From: Zygnema cylindricum
Taxonomy: Eukaryota > Streptophyta > Zygnematophyceae > Zygnematales > Zygnemataceae
Assembly (NCBI GenBank): GCA_037447655.1
Contig: JBBHKE010002644.1
Location: 310,484 to 369,427, forward strand
DNA: 58,944 nt
Direction: 5' to 3'
Shown one piece after another: positions 43,325-53,379 of the stretch. The notes under the pieces were generated by a model. The model had not been told where the DNA came from. It saw only the letters and a list, made by a program, of their open reading frames with translations, and made no database searches. Positions within the stretch are counted from its first letter, which is position 1, and each line of letters starts with the position of its first letter. The position numbers and the translations under genes are program-made.

Positions 43325-44469
43325 TGAGGCACCTTATCTATAATCCAGTCTGCTTCACCTTTCAATCCACCGTAAGCACATTTCTGCGTTCGTGGAATTT
43401 CAACCTCATTTTTCCCCTCCAACTCCTCATCCAAAAGGAGCTCATCGTCCTCGTCCTCGGATTCCGCCTTAAGTACCTGTGTGACAAGGGCCTTTTTCTT
43501 TCCTCTCAGGGTACCACCGGTCTGCCCCTCCTTTAACCGAAGCTCGGTTAGCTTAGTGCACTCTGCCATATAGTGCTCGGTTTCTTACAAAAATGACATA
43601 AACCTTTGGGAGCCCTTGGTTCGAACTCGTCAGCCTGGTTTTTTTTTCTCCCTACCCCCATAGTTTCCGACTGGTTTCCGAGAATCCTTGTTTCTCCAAT
43701 CGGTCGCTGTTGCCAAGGCTTGGCCACTCTTTCCTCCCCTTCGGATCTTTATCGCATTCTCTCGAACGAGAATCATCCCTACTGAATCCCATATCCACCT
43801 TGAGTCCGACAAGTCCTACACCCGGTTGACTATGTTCTCGAACTCATCAGGTAACTTCATCAGTAAACAGTTAACCTTTTCTTTTTCACTAAAAAAATTT
43901 CTCGCACTCTCTAGCTCCATGAAGAGTGTAGCAAGCTCATTGCAAAAATCCAACATCCCCCCCCTTTGTATACATACTCCTTAACTTTCTGATCAGCCAA
44001 CTGTTGTTGCTGAATCGTACAACTTCGGTACATCTCTATGAGAGCCATCCAAAGATCAGATGCCCTTTCTACCTGCAAATGAGGACATGCAAGTCCTTGA
44101 GTGAGATGGCGTAGGATAAAGTGCTTTGCCGACATATTGTTGAAGTCCCAGGTTTCAGTATCATTCTCCTCGTTCCTCGGAATAGGTGACATGAATGCCG
44201 AACCAATTGCTATTGGTGTGGTTGTCTCCTTCTCCTTTCCATTGTCCACCTCTCCTTCTTTTGTTTCCTCCGTTGAAGGTGGATCTTCTTTCTTGGTGAA
44301 TCTGCTTCCTCCAAACCATGGAGAAATTCCAAGACTTGATGGACGCCTCAGCCGTCCACTCACTATCCCCCAAAACCTTTTTTCGCATAGAGCTCCTATC
44401 ATCATACTTTCCCAGTATATAAATCCAGTTCCATTAAAGATTGGTACCCTAGAGGGTGGGCCCATAACC
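43285..44469 (-). pseudogene. B gag with frameshifted zinc knuckle
   Basis: Gag coats the element RNA in a virus-like particle. The frame from the ATG inside the primer site reads MGPPSRVPIFNGTGF, then YWESMMIGALCEKRFWG (a membrane- or assembly-like N-terminal block of copia Gag), and the UBN2-type core (DLWMALIEMYRSCTIQQQQ). It shifts frame near 43960 (poly-C run). 43812-43630 continues the core, and the knuckle GLCHFCKKP breaks by a short deletion about 43585. 43569-43285 holds an acidic linker (ESEDEDDELLLDEELEG) before the protease. The same ORF is open upstream into the LTR (Met at 44489). Confidence 0.85.
44455..44469 (-). other. Half-tRNA primer-binding site of B
   Basis: The plus strand reads GGTGGGCCCATAACC, exactly the sequence of the anticodon stem-loop of plant initiator tRNA-Met as I recall it, so the minus (genomic RNA sense) strand pairs with it over 15 nt. 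It abuts the LTR terminus with no gap. The CAU of the anticodon pairs with the ATG that starts the conserved Gag frame. Confidence 0.85.
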
Positions 44470-45516
44470 TGAAACTCTGAGACCTCCATAAGTCCTCAGA
44501 GTGGACAGCTTCCAAGAAGCCTCTAGGATAATCCTGACCCCTTTGTGTTTCAGCAAAAATAACTGTCACCCTGGCAAACAAAAACTCTGACCACCTGTAC
44601 CGCTGTGAAGGCAAGATTCCCCTGAGTCGATAGCAAAAAGAATCTCTGAATTTGCTCCCCTGAGCAGTAAGTTATGGAGGGTCAAAGTTGACCTTTTGTA
44701 CAGAAGCTCTCTGGGAGAGAGGGTCCTATCTCCTAATTTTTCTAAGTCCTATCTCTCTCACAAACTCTATCTACTGATGTACGGAATCAATCAGAACACA
44801 GTTCCGTACGCAAAAGTACAGCTGCCGGTGTACTTTATGTACGAACATTGTACGACATGGCCTAAATGTCGACACATGTCATATCCGGATTCGGTGCCAT
44901 AATCTCCGGAGATTCCACGATCTAATGTAATTTCGCCACGCGTCATCCGATGTGGCGATGGCCACAAACCGCCGAAATCTTCTTCCGCGATCTCGGCGCA
45001 AATTCCGGCCGTCCGATTAGAATCTAATTTAATCGTAGCCGTAATAAATACATGCGCGGTATTCGTTTCAATTACGAAATAAATGCGCGGTATTGATTTC
45101 GTGCATGAACCGTATTCCGTACTTTTACATTACCGGATCTATGAATACCGTACACAGTTACAGTTAAATGATTTAACCTACGTATTAATGTTTAAATAAA
45201 TATCGTACTATATAATAGGCAACACTACTGCTAAACTTAACGGCTAAGGCTACCGGCTATACCTGATTGTCGGCCGGCAGGTACCAGGATCAAATCCTGT
45301 GGCCGGCATAAAACTTTTAGTAAATAATCCCTTAACTAGTATAAATTTCCCGTAAACCTCAGGATAGCCTAGGTAGCCATGGCTCTAGCTTCCTCTCCAA
45401 TTTCTCAGTGACTGCGACAAGTTTGAGAGTTGGAGAGAGAAGTTAGAGGTAGACTGCCTCGGCTTCTTTATTTCTATTAACTCCTAGAAAATACTTTAAA
45501 ACCATTAGTTTCTACA
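44470..45516 (-). repeat. 5' LTR of B (1047 bp)
   Basis: Plus strand TGAAACTCTGAGACC...GTTTCTACA, near identical to 39081-40125. In sense it starts TGTAGAAACTAATGG. The tRNA-like module is on the plus strand at 45235-45308. Confidence 0.95.
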
Positions 45517-45521
45517 TGTGG

Positions 45522-47195
45522 CAGCTTAAAAAAAGGGAAGACTTTGAGCCTTACCTTGGGAAAAGCCACTGCAATTATCAACCACTTCATTATCACCAAA
45601 CTGAATGCCTTCTACTACACCAAGCTTCTTAGTTTCCCTCGGTCTATCAAAATGCACATGCCCCAACCGCTTATGCCAAATCATCAACTTTGGGACACCA
45701 ACATAGTAAGCATTCTTCATTTCATTACTCAGGTTAAGCCTAAACATTCTTTGGCTTCCCTTATCTGCCGTGAAGTAGACTTCATGCCCATACATAGCAA
45801 TAAAGACTCCCTTTCTAGTGAAGGTATCAATCTCTTTGTCATCTAATACAGACGTAGAGACAAGATTTTTACTCAGTTGAGGTAAATAGAGTACATTTGA
45901 GAAGGTGAGATTGAAGTCTTACCCTCCACTAAGGCTTTTAGATCTATTGAGCCCACTAGAATTGTAGTATTTACTCTCCCATCCCAATATTTTATCTCTA
46001 CAGTGGGAATCTTTCTTAGCTTGGTAAAGAGGTGTCTGTCATGACACATATGCATAGATGCACCTGAGTTTATGATCCATCCTTCCTGTGGAGCTTCTCG
46101 AAGGTCTCCAAGAGCACACTTCTGTTTTCAAGGGATCTCATTCTCCTCCATATCATCAAGAATGAGCTCCCCATCCTCTTCATCTAAAGACTTGTCCTTG
46201 GTCTCTCCTTTCACTTTCGCGACCACAAGTGTTTTCTTCTTCCCTCCAGAAGAACCCCCTCCACGGTAATCTTGGAGTCTTAGCTCTGGCAGCTTCACAC
46301 AATGCGCTATAAAGCGTCCCGACTTCTTACAAAAATGGTAAAGACCCTTTGGATGCCTCGGTCCTCCAGACTGATCTCCTTCTCCTTTTTACGTCGTCTT
46401 CGGGTTTCCCCCCCATCGGTTTGCTCCGGCAGCTAGAGCTTGAATACTCTTTCCTCCTCTCCGAATCTTAATCGTTTTCTCCTACATAAGTATCATTCAG
46501 ACCAATGTATTCCACTTCCATGAACTGTCATTCATTCCCTGTACTCAGTACACTATGTTCTCATACTCATCAGGTAACTTCATTATGAGGGTGTTGACTT
46601 TCATCTTCATTGTACCTGTCCACCAGGCACTCTCCATCGCCATATACAAACAAGAGAGATCATATACTAGTCCAACGTTTTTCCCCCTCCTTTGTAAGCA
46701 TAATTCCCTAATTTTTGCTCGGCCAATTGGAGTTCCTAAATCGTACCAGCTCTATAGATCTCCACTAAACTCACCTACAACTCCTCGGCCTTGTAAATGT
46801 GAAGATCTGGGGTTGCCAAAGCTTGAGTGAGATGTCTTAAAATGATGATTTTTGCAGCCATGTTGGTGTCTTCCCACGTTTAGGTATCGTTTTCCGTGGT
46901 CTTCACGCCCGCCACTCCGAGTGTCGTGGCAATATGAGTAAGAAGTGTCTCCTTATCTTTCCCCTTTTCGGACACACTGATGTCCCCATCATTTGCCTCC
47001 TCAGTTGGAGCAAATGCTACTTTAGAAAACCTTATTCCACCAAACCCTGGTGGGGTTCCTTTAGATGGACGTTTCACTTGTCCACTTACAATACCCCAAT
47101 ATCGTTTCTCGCACAAAGCCTTTCTCATCATGGCTTCCCAATACATGAACCCACATCCGTTGAAGATGGGCACCCTAGAGGGTGGGCCTATAACT
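45522..47195 (-). pseudogene. D gag, protease and HHCC remains
   Basis: In element sense: Gag (47195-46490) starts with the family block GPPSRVPIFNGCGF, with the ATG in the primer site changed to ATA. The knuckle near 46300-46340 reads GLYHFCKKSGRF, with the first Cys and the His changed. Protease near 46050-46085 reads IINSGASMHM, so the catalytic Asp is Asn. 45795-45526 holds the HHCC domain WHKRLGHVHFDR ... CSGFSQGKAQS, with the second Cys changed to Phe. The next bases are the TGTGG target where B is inserted. Confidence 0.85.
47181..47194 (-). other. Half-tRNA primer-binding site of D (one mismatch)
   Basis: Plus strand GGTGGGCCTATAAC, one change from GGTGGGCCCATAAC of B and E. The change also destroys the gag ATG. 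Confidence 0.75.
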
Positions 47196-48763
47196 TGCAA
47201 TTATGTGTCCTACATTGGATCACATAATTCATGAAGCCTCTAGGTAGTTTTTGGCTAACCCACTTTCAACCACAACAACTGCTGCTCAAGCACACAAGCT
47301 AACAATCTGAATGCACCCGTGTAGAGCGTGGACTCCCCTAAATCTGTAGCAAAAAGAATCACAAAAACGGCCAACCAACCGGTTAGTTATCAAGCGACAA
47401 AGATGCCAAGTTTTTTATAAACTCTTTGGGAGAGAGGGGGCTACATACTCAATTCTCTAAGGACTAAACCTTTCTCACAACCCCTATTTACTAGAGTATG
47501 AACCCATCATAAGATTGTATAGTACATAAGGTTCTATGGGTGGTGTCTTTTCTATATGGCTTTTGTATGACAAGGCTATTGGGTGGACGCGTGTCTTTTT
47601 TCTTCTCGTCCTATTGTTCTAGGGGATTTCCGCGTCCCAATGTCATCCAGCTACGTGGGGCGTGTTGGTTTTGGAAACCTTTAGTCCTCTCTATATCTCG
47701 TGTGTGAGAAAGAGATTCTAGACTTAGTCGGTTTTGTGTCCAGACTGAGTAGACGTAGACAAGATTTGGTGTGGTATGTAACTCCAAAGGGAGTTCACAG
47801 ATTGGGTACACTCCATGTACACTTGTCGGTCCGTGGGGAGGTCAAGCTTGGTTGAGTTGGTTGACAAAGTACATATTTACTTGAGGGACCACATTTACAC
47901 GTGGAGGTTCATCTTTGGTGATGAATGAATGGGTGGACGGCGGACGGAGTTTGCCGTAATTTTTGTAAGAGAAATATTGACCGAGCCGTCATTTCAACAG
48001 ACAAACTTTGACTGCGTATTTTAGCGGCGGCTAGGGTTAAGGATTGATGTAAATACTTGTACGGTAGACGACGGGGTTCAGTTTGATTAATGTTTAAGTG
48101 TACCGCTAGACCACGGTAAATGTGGTACGGTGTAGACCAGCTGTAGGTTCACGTTGTATATGCTGGACTTAGGATATTTTTGAGTAAGGAATTCGTTGTA
48201 TAGAAAACTGTGAAGCACTTTTTGTGCACTTTTTGAATTGCAACATCATTGTGATCTTTTGGCAGAACCTTGTGAAATTCCGCATGTTGTTTCCTTGTTG
48301 TACTATTTATATTGTGGCAAAATTGTAGACATATTTTGTTTCTAGTTTGTTTGGGGCTTCATTGTGAAGTCGGTCTTTTTGTGGTATTCGTGAGAGTTTC
48401 CTCTTTTGTAATCTGAATATTATGGCAACTGCTGGTGCTTCTTCTTCTTCCTCTGGGTCATAGGTTGCCTCAAGTCAACGCTATCTATAGGATAAAGCTA
48501 CATGCTATTGTTGACTTGATGGACAGCATGTACCAGGATCAAGTCCTCGGTCCGTCAAGTACATTTTGGTAAACCTACCAAAATCTACTGCCTGTCTCTC
48601 TATTTCCAACATAGGCAGCCATGGCTCTAGCTCCCTCTCTAACCTTGAGTGACTCCTAAAAGTGTGGGAGTTGAAGAGAGGAGTTAGAGGCAGATTGCCT
48701 TGGCTTCTTTTTTGCATTTCATTTTAGACTTAGAAAATACTAAAAAAATCATTAATTTCCACA
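47196..48763 (-). repeat. 5' LTR of D, interrupted by fragment K
   Basis: Plus strand TGCAATTATGTGTCC at 47196, ending ATTTCCACA at 48763. K (47666-48477) lies inside. About 250 bp of the LTR seen in the 3' copy are missing around K, so the interruption is not a clean insertion. A tRNA-like module lies at 48490-48559. Confidence 0.8.
47666..48477 (+). mobile_element. Fragment K: 5' LTR and gag start of another copia
   Basis: Plus-strand sequence beginning TGTTGGTTTTGGAAACC and continuing to a possible primer site TGGTATTCGTGAGAG (48380 region), then ATGGCAACTGCTGGTGC, which reads MATAGASSSSSSGS followed by a stop. This is the familiar Ala/Ser-rich start of a copia Gag. The rest of the element is absent. 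The LTR end is not clear because no CA terminus sits directly before the primer site. Confidence 0.55.
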
Positions 48764-49300
48764 AACATCTACAATGTCACAAGTAGGTAAACGTCTACAA
48801 CCTTCAAAATTTTGTAAACGTCATCAATTCTTGCGATTTTTGTAGTCGTCTACAACCGTCACAAATTACACCCATGTCTACATCCATCGCAATCTTAAGT
48901 AACGATTTCATTTCTTTAAATACGAATGCTCTGATAGTGTTACGGAGAATCTTCGCTAAATAACAAAGTTACAAGACTAAAGGTTTAGCTACATGCGAAA
49001 GTACATTTAGCAGCAAAATTGAAATTTAATCGCCAATCGTAAATAGTGTAGTTTGATTTTGTCGCGCGTGACGACTCACATTTTTCTCATTTAGTTCCAA
49101 TTGATATTTTTTGTCGGTCTTTTTTATACTTTTATTATAGTTTACATAGTTTGTTTCGTTTCTTGCGATTTAATATGTCCGGAAACGACTTATAAGGGTG
49201 TGTGCCTATATAACCGAAACTTTGAAATATTATTTTGAATTTTAGCGCAACTTTTACGGTGTACTTTTCAAAAGTGTTCATGTGTCAATCATTTTGCTTC
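48764..49300. repeat. Repeat with CTACAACCGTCAC motifs
   Basis: The motif GTCTACAACC(G/T)TCA occurs repeatedly (48810, 48850) with variants such as TCTACAATGTCAC. About 49010-49195 is the inverted partner of 5200-5385. A related segment in the same orientation lies at 56280-56390 (TTTTTGTAGTCGTC, GTCTACAACCGTCAC). There is no coding capacity; the structure recalls a non-autonomous DNA transposon with repeated subterminal motifs. Confidence 0.55.
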
Positions 49301-49329
49301 AAATATGTTACAATTGTTGACATCTACAA

Positions 49330-49890
49330 AATGTGCGACAGCCTACGATAGTGCGAAAACAAAATGTAGACAACTACAAAACTTTTTAAAATTAGTGGCG
49401 TCTACTAAAACGGCGACGATAGCAGACGTCAAGTTTTTTTTTACATTGTAAATGTTTAGGGTTTTGTGACATTGCAAAGTCATGCTACCTTGTAACGTCA
49501 TCAGCACGTAAACATTTCGCCATGGCTTCACCATTTCTTTTTCTTACCTTTTATCATTCGATATGCCATCAAAATGAGACCAAAAATATTCAAAAAAGAA
49601 ATAAAAATATATATCTTTCATTTGATACTATTATTGTTGCATTCAATTTAGAGATGAGAGAAAGAGGAGCGGTCAAATGAGAAAGACAAGGAGAGACGAA
49701 AACTTTTTAAACTTCTACAAATCACCTATGAATGAAAGTGGAGGTCCGAGACCCCAACGATTGTTTTCGGTACATGCTTGTCATTTTTGTACGTACATGC
49801 GCGTGACGAGTATGGAAAAAAATGGCGTGTACTCTCCCTCGCTAAAAAAAAATTGAAGACGTTTCACGCGTGCATTACCGGATTTCTATT
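49330..49890 (+). repeat. Left arm of a long imperfect inverted repeat
   Basis: Matches 55840-56380 in reverse orientation with the order kept: GCCATGGCG, TGACGT, AATGTCACAAAACC, ATCTTTCATTT, ATGAATGAAAGTGG, ATGCGCGTGA and GTACTCTCCCTCG versus GTACTCTTCCTCG. Identity is moderate with many indels. No gene is seen. Confidence 0.7.
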
Positions 49891-50219
49891 CGTCGATAGG
49901 CTGTTATTTTGGTAAAAAGCATGTCGCAATTTTGATTCCATTACAAGTGTGAAGATGAGATGGTATGACATGGAAGTGAGTCGTGATGATAAAAAAGCCA
50001 AATTGAAGTACTGTCCCAAGTTCCAAGATGACACAAAATGTCTTTTGGTACTTGCCTATTTTTGTACGACGTAAGATTTTCTCGTTGCAAGTCCGAATTT
50101 CTGTGAAAACGACAAAAAAAAAATCTTACTTGAACATATGGGCACACAGCGTACTACTTTAGTTTTCAAAGGTTTCGTTTCGCGTCGTTCTTCAAGTTGC
50201 GTCTAAGTTCAACCCAACG

Positions 50220-50536
50220 CTTCTTGGTTAAATTTTGCTAGTTGAAGGGGGGGGGGGAGGGGAGAGAGGGAACGGAGGCAAGGAGGAAGAAAGAGGAGAG
50301 GGGGAGAGGTGGAGGGAGGAAGAGAGAGAAACAAAGGAAAAGGGAGAGAGAGGGAAAAAAAAGAGAGCAAGAGTGGTGGAGGGAGAGGGAGAGAGAGGGA
50401 GGGAAAAGAAGTTATAGCCATGAGAGCCATTAGAACAGTAACGCCAATGGAGGCTATCGGGCTGAAAAATAAAGTTGAGAGAAAAAAAGAGCGAGCTAAA
50501 AAAAGGCAACTAAGGGAGGCCAAGCCCGAAAGTTAA
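50220..50536. repeat. Polypurine tract
   Basis: Poly-G run followed by GGGAGAGA-type purine DNA to about 50410, then ordinary sequence. Overlapping open frames (Gly/Arg/Glu or Ser/Pro/Leu) are compositional. Confidence 0.85.
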
Positions 50537-53340
50537 AGGCAATAGTCAATTTGGGTCGAGAATTGAAGAATACAAAAGACGAGTCTAACCAATAGCCGAG
50601 CCCAGGACCAAAGCCATATCAAGAGAAAATCGAGATTTGGAAAAAAAAAAAAAATTACAAGAAAATCAAGATTTGCATGAAATCGAGATTCGCAACGTTA
50701 AGTTTGAGTTGTGGTGACAACCTTCTCATAAATTGATTCGTGGGCATGTTTAACTTGTTTGCAAATAATGGTGAAGAAAAGAGTGAATCAACAAGAACAT
50801 AGGGAAGAAAAGAACCGACCGTCTGCAAAATAAAATCTTATCGCTAATATAAACTCTTGAAAAGAAAGAAAATGACATCCTCGGAAACACAATGATGGGA
50901 GCAAGATAAATAAGAGAATCGACCGCTTCCAAAGTTGAATGCTTTGGAGAGAAGTCAAACCAGAAGTCAAGGCTTATAATGATTATTAAGTGTCGTTATT
51001 TTCACATCCAACTTTAAACCGAGACACGTGACCAAACTAGAGTGAGTATTTTCATGATCATAGTTACAACTGTACCCTGATGGTAAATCAAATTTAAGGA
51101 TTATTTTGCGTTATTGGGAAATTAAAATGTGCAATACTCATTTAGGCAAAGAAAAAACGAGGTCAATTGTAATCCACTCCTTTGGATAATAATGTTGACA
51201 CTATTTTATGAGTTTTAGTTAAAAAGAGTAGCGACCAAATTAGTGTTAATATAACAACTATAGGCAATGTAATTGTGTTAAGTACCCTTCCCATTTATTA
51301 CTTCAAAAAATATTGTTTTAAAGAGTTTAATGTTCTTTCTTATAAATTGTGTTATTTACAATAATTAAGCCTGTGTGCTTGAAACATTCAATTGGATTAG
51401 ATTAGCAATATTCATTACGTGTAAATCAATTCACACACAGTAGCAAGTGGTACAATAACCATCGCGCTACTGTTGTCTTAATACATTATCGAGTCCTTAT
51501 GTATAAGTATTTTGTTTATTTTGACTGTCAAAGGTTAACTATAACGCTCGGGATGGCAATGGTGCACTCATGGTGTTTACACTAATAATGCTCAACAAAG
51601 TGCACCTTCACTCAAATTATTGTATTCACATGATATAATAATGATTTCTCAATAATAAGTTATAATATGTACTGAATCTTTATATCCTTTAAAAGAAAAA
51701 CGCACGATAGTATATATGTATACCAAATTGGTGAATGACGTGCATAACTACTAAAGCTTATTGCATCATCCAATACAAATATCTTACAACACCCTTCGTT
51801 GAGGGTACGTTCTAAAATAAGAAATGCAAATGGTTGCGTTTCCTTAAAGGAAGTTATCACGTGTGTTTGCAATAATTATGTAATGGTATTGTAATAGTGT
51901 AGGCACTAAAAAAACTATTTGTCAATTATAAAACACTACTTATTTGTCAATCCATTTTTTAGTATATGTTGCATTAACGGGTTTTAGTAATTATACATTC
52001 GTAATGATTTATGTATACGTTATGGTAGAACAATAAACATGATTTAAAGTTATTATTCATGTTGTTTTGGTTGTAAAATTGTGGTTAAACAAATGTATAT
52101 TTTTATAAACTTAAAGGTGATACGCCCTATCCGTTAAAAACAATGGTGTTTTATAGACATATGGGTTTTTATGCGACGAGTTATTAGGAAACTGTAACCT
52201 AAAAAGTATTACAATCTTATGTTACTCTCATGCGTTATAAAAAACCAACCCAACATGTTTTTTTCATGGCCAACAATGGTGATTGTGACATATATTGGTG
52301 GTTATTGCAATTTAAAAATACATATATTACATCACTTTGTGAGAATTTTGTATGCGTTGCCATAAGTTTATAAGCTATATTGGGCCTACAAAACCGAAAA
52401 AACAATGTAATCGGTTTAGTGTCTACAATGGCGTATATCACGTGTATTGGTGGTTACTAATTGATTTAACGAAAAAAGATAAACACGTCAAAATAAAAAA
52501 AAACATTTTTAGGGCTTGTCGTAACCTAATAAACTTAATTGATGGTTTTAGAACCATATTGTTATTCAGTTTTGGTCAAGATAGAAAAGAGCCTTTTAGG
52601 ACTTATATTGGTAGTTATTTCAACAATTTTTGAATAACATAATTTACGTTTATTAGAGTTGTAGTTAACTTCATTACAGATTTTGACAGTTAGGCAAATC
52701 ATCTATAGATATTCAAAACCAAAATTATAATTTGTTATTTCAAGGGTGCACAAATGAATTTGGGAAAACATAGGTGTTTTCAAAATTTTATAATTACATA
52801 ATTTGCATTAAGTACTACAACCATATGGAACTATATTACGAGCTCACATAAGTGGACAAACCATGTTGAGGTTTTAAAGACCACAAGTTTAATACAACAT
52901 GTAAAGTGTCGACAAGGATCTTTGGGACGCGTATGCGTGGTATTTGCAACAATCATTAACGACTTGTATCATGAACATAGCATCTAAACAAAATACAAAA
53001 TATAAATCTCGAGGGAAGGTAGTTGTTTTTAAAATATATGATAGAAATATATGAATTATTTATGCAGTGGATGCATTTATCATTAAAGTGATGTAAGAAA
53101 CCGTGTTTAGTAATCATTCCACTTAAAAAAACAACATATTTTTATGCATACGTATATTTGTGGCATTTGTTACATTTCCGTTTTTTAATAACCATGTTGA
53201 AAGGTGTTCGCTTTGGTTCACAATGAAGTTTTTACATACAAAAAAAAAGCATCTGGATAAGAACTTTAAGAAACAATTTACCACGAGTTTAAACATACCA
53301 ATTAAAACAAAAAATAATCTAAAAAGAGCGAAAAAAATAT
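50537..53340. other. AT-rich intergenic DNA, no gene recognised
   Basis: About 2.8 kb with frequent stops in all frames and no frame above about 93 codons. I find no transposase, RT or host protein motif, tRNA or rRNA. It lies between the arms of the long inverted repeat. Confidence 0.5.
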
Positions 53341-53379
53341 ATTTTTAACTCTTAGTGTTTATTTCTATTTGTTATTTTT

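Larger units (their letters stand above)
39081..45516 (-). mobile_element. Copia element B, best preserved, inserted in D integrase (TSD TGTGG)
   Basis: TGTGG at 39076-39080 and 45517-45521 flanks the element. LTRs are 39081-40125 (1045 bp) and 44470-45516 (1047 bp). They are very similar, with scattered single-base differences mostly in the first 300 bp, so B is younger than D and E. In element sense the order is 5' LTR, half-tRNA primer site, gag, knuckle, protease, integrase, RT, RNase H, purine tract, 3' LTR. It is not autonomous: frameshifts hit the knuckle and protease, and stops occur at about 42624, 42359 and 41598. Confidence 0.95.
14159..48763 (-). mobile_element. Copia element D: outer element of the nest
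   Basis: Two LTRs of one family bound the element: 14159-15157 (3') and 47196-48763 (5'). Its coding parts, removed from later insertions, read in copia order on the minus strand: gag and knuckle (47195-46270), protease (about 46090-45850), HHCC (45795-45526), integrase core (39080-38811), rest of integrase (17488-16800), RT (16700-16050) and RNase H (15970-15170). Elements E (TSD TTCCT) and B (TSD TGTGG) interrupt the integrase region. The flanks do not show a clear TSD (AAAAG versus AACAT), so at least one outer edge may be rearranged. Confidence 0.85.
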
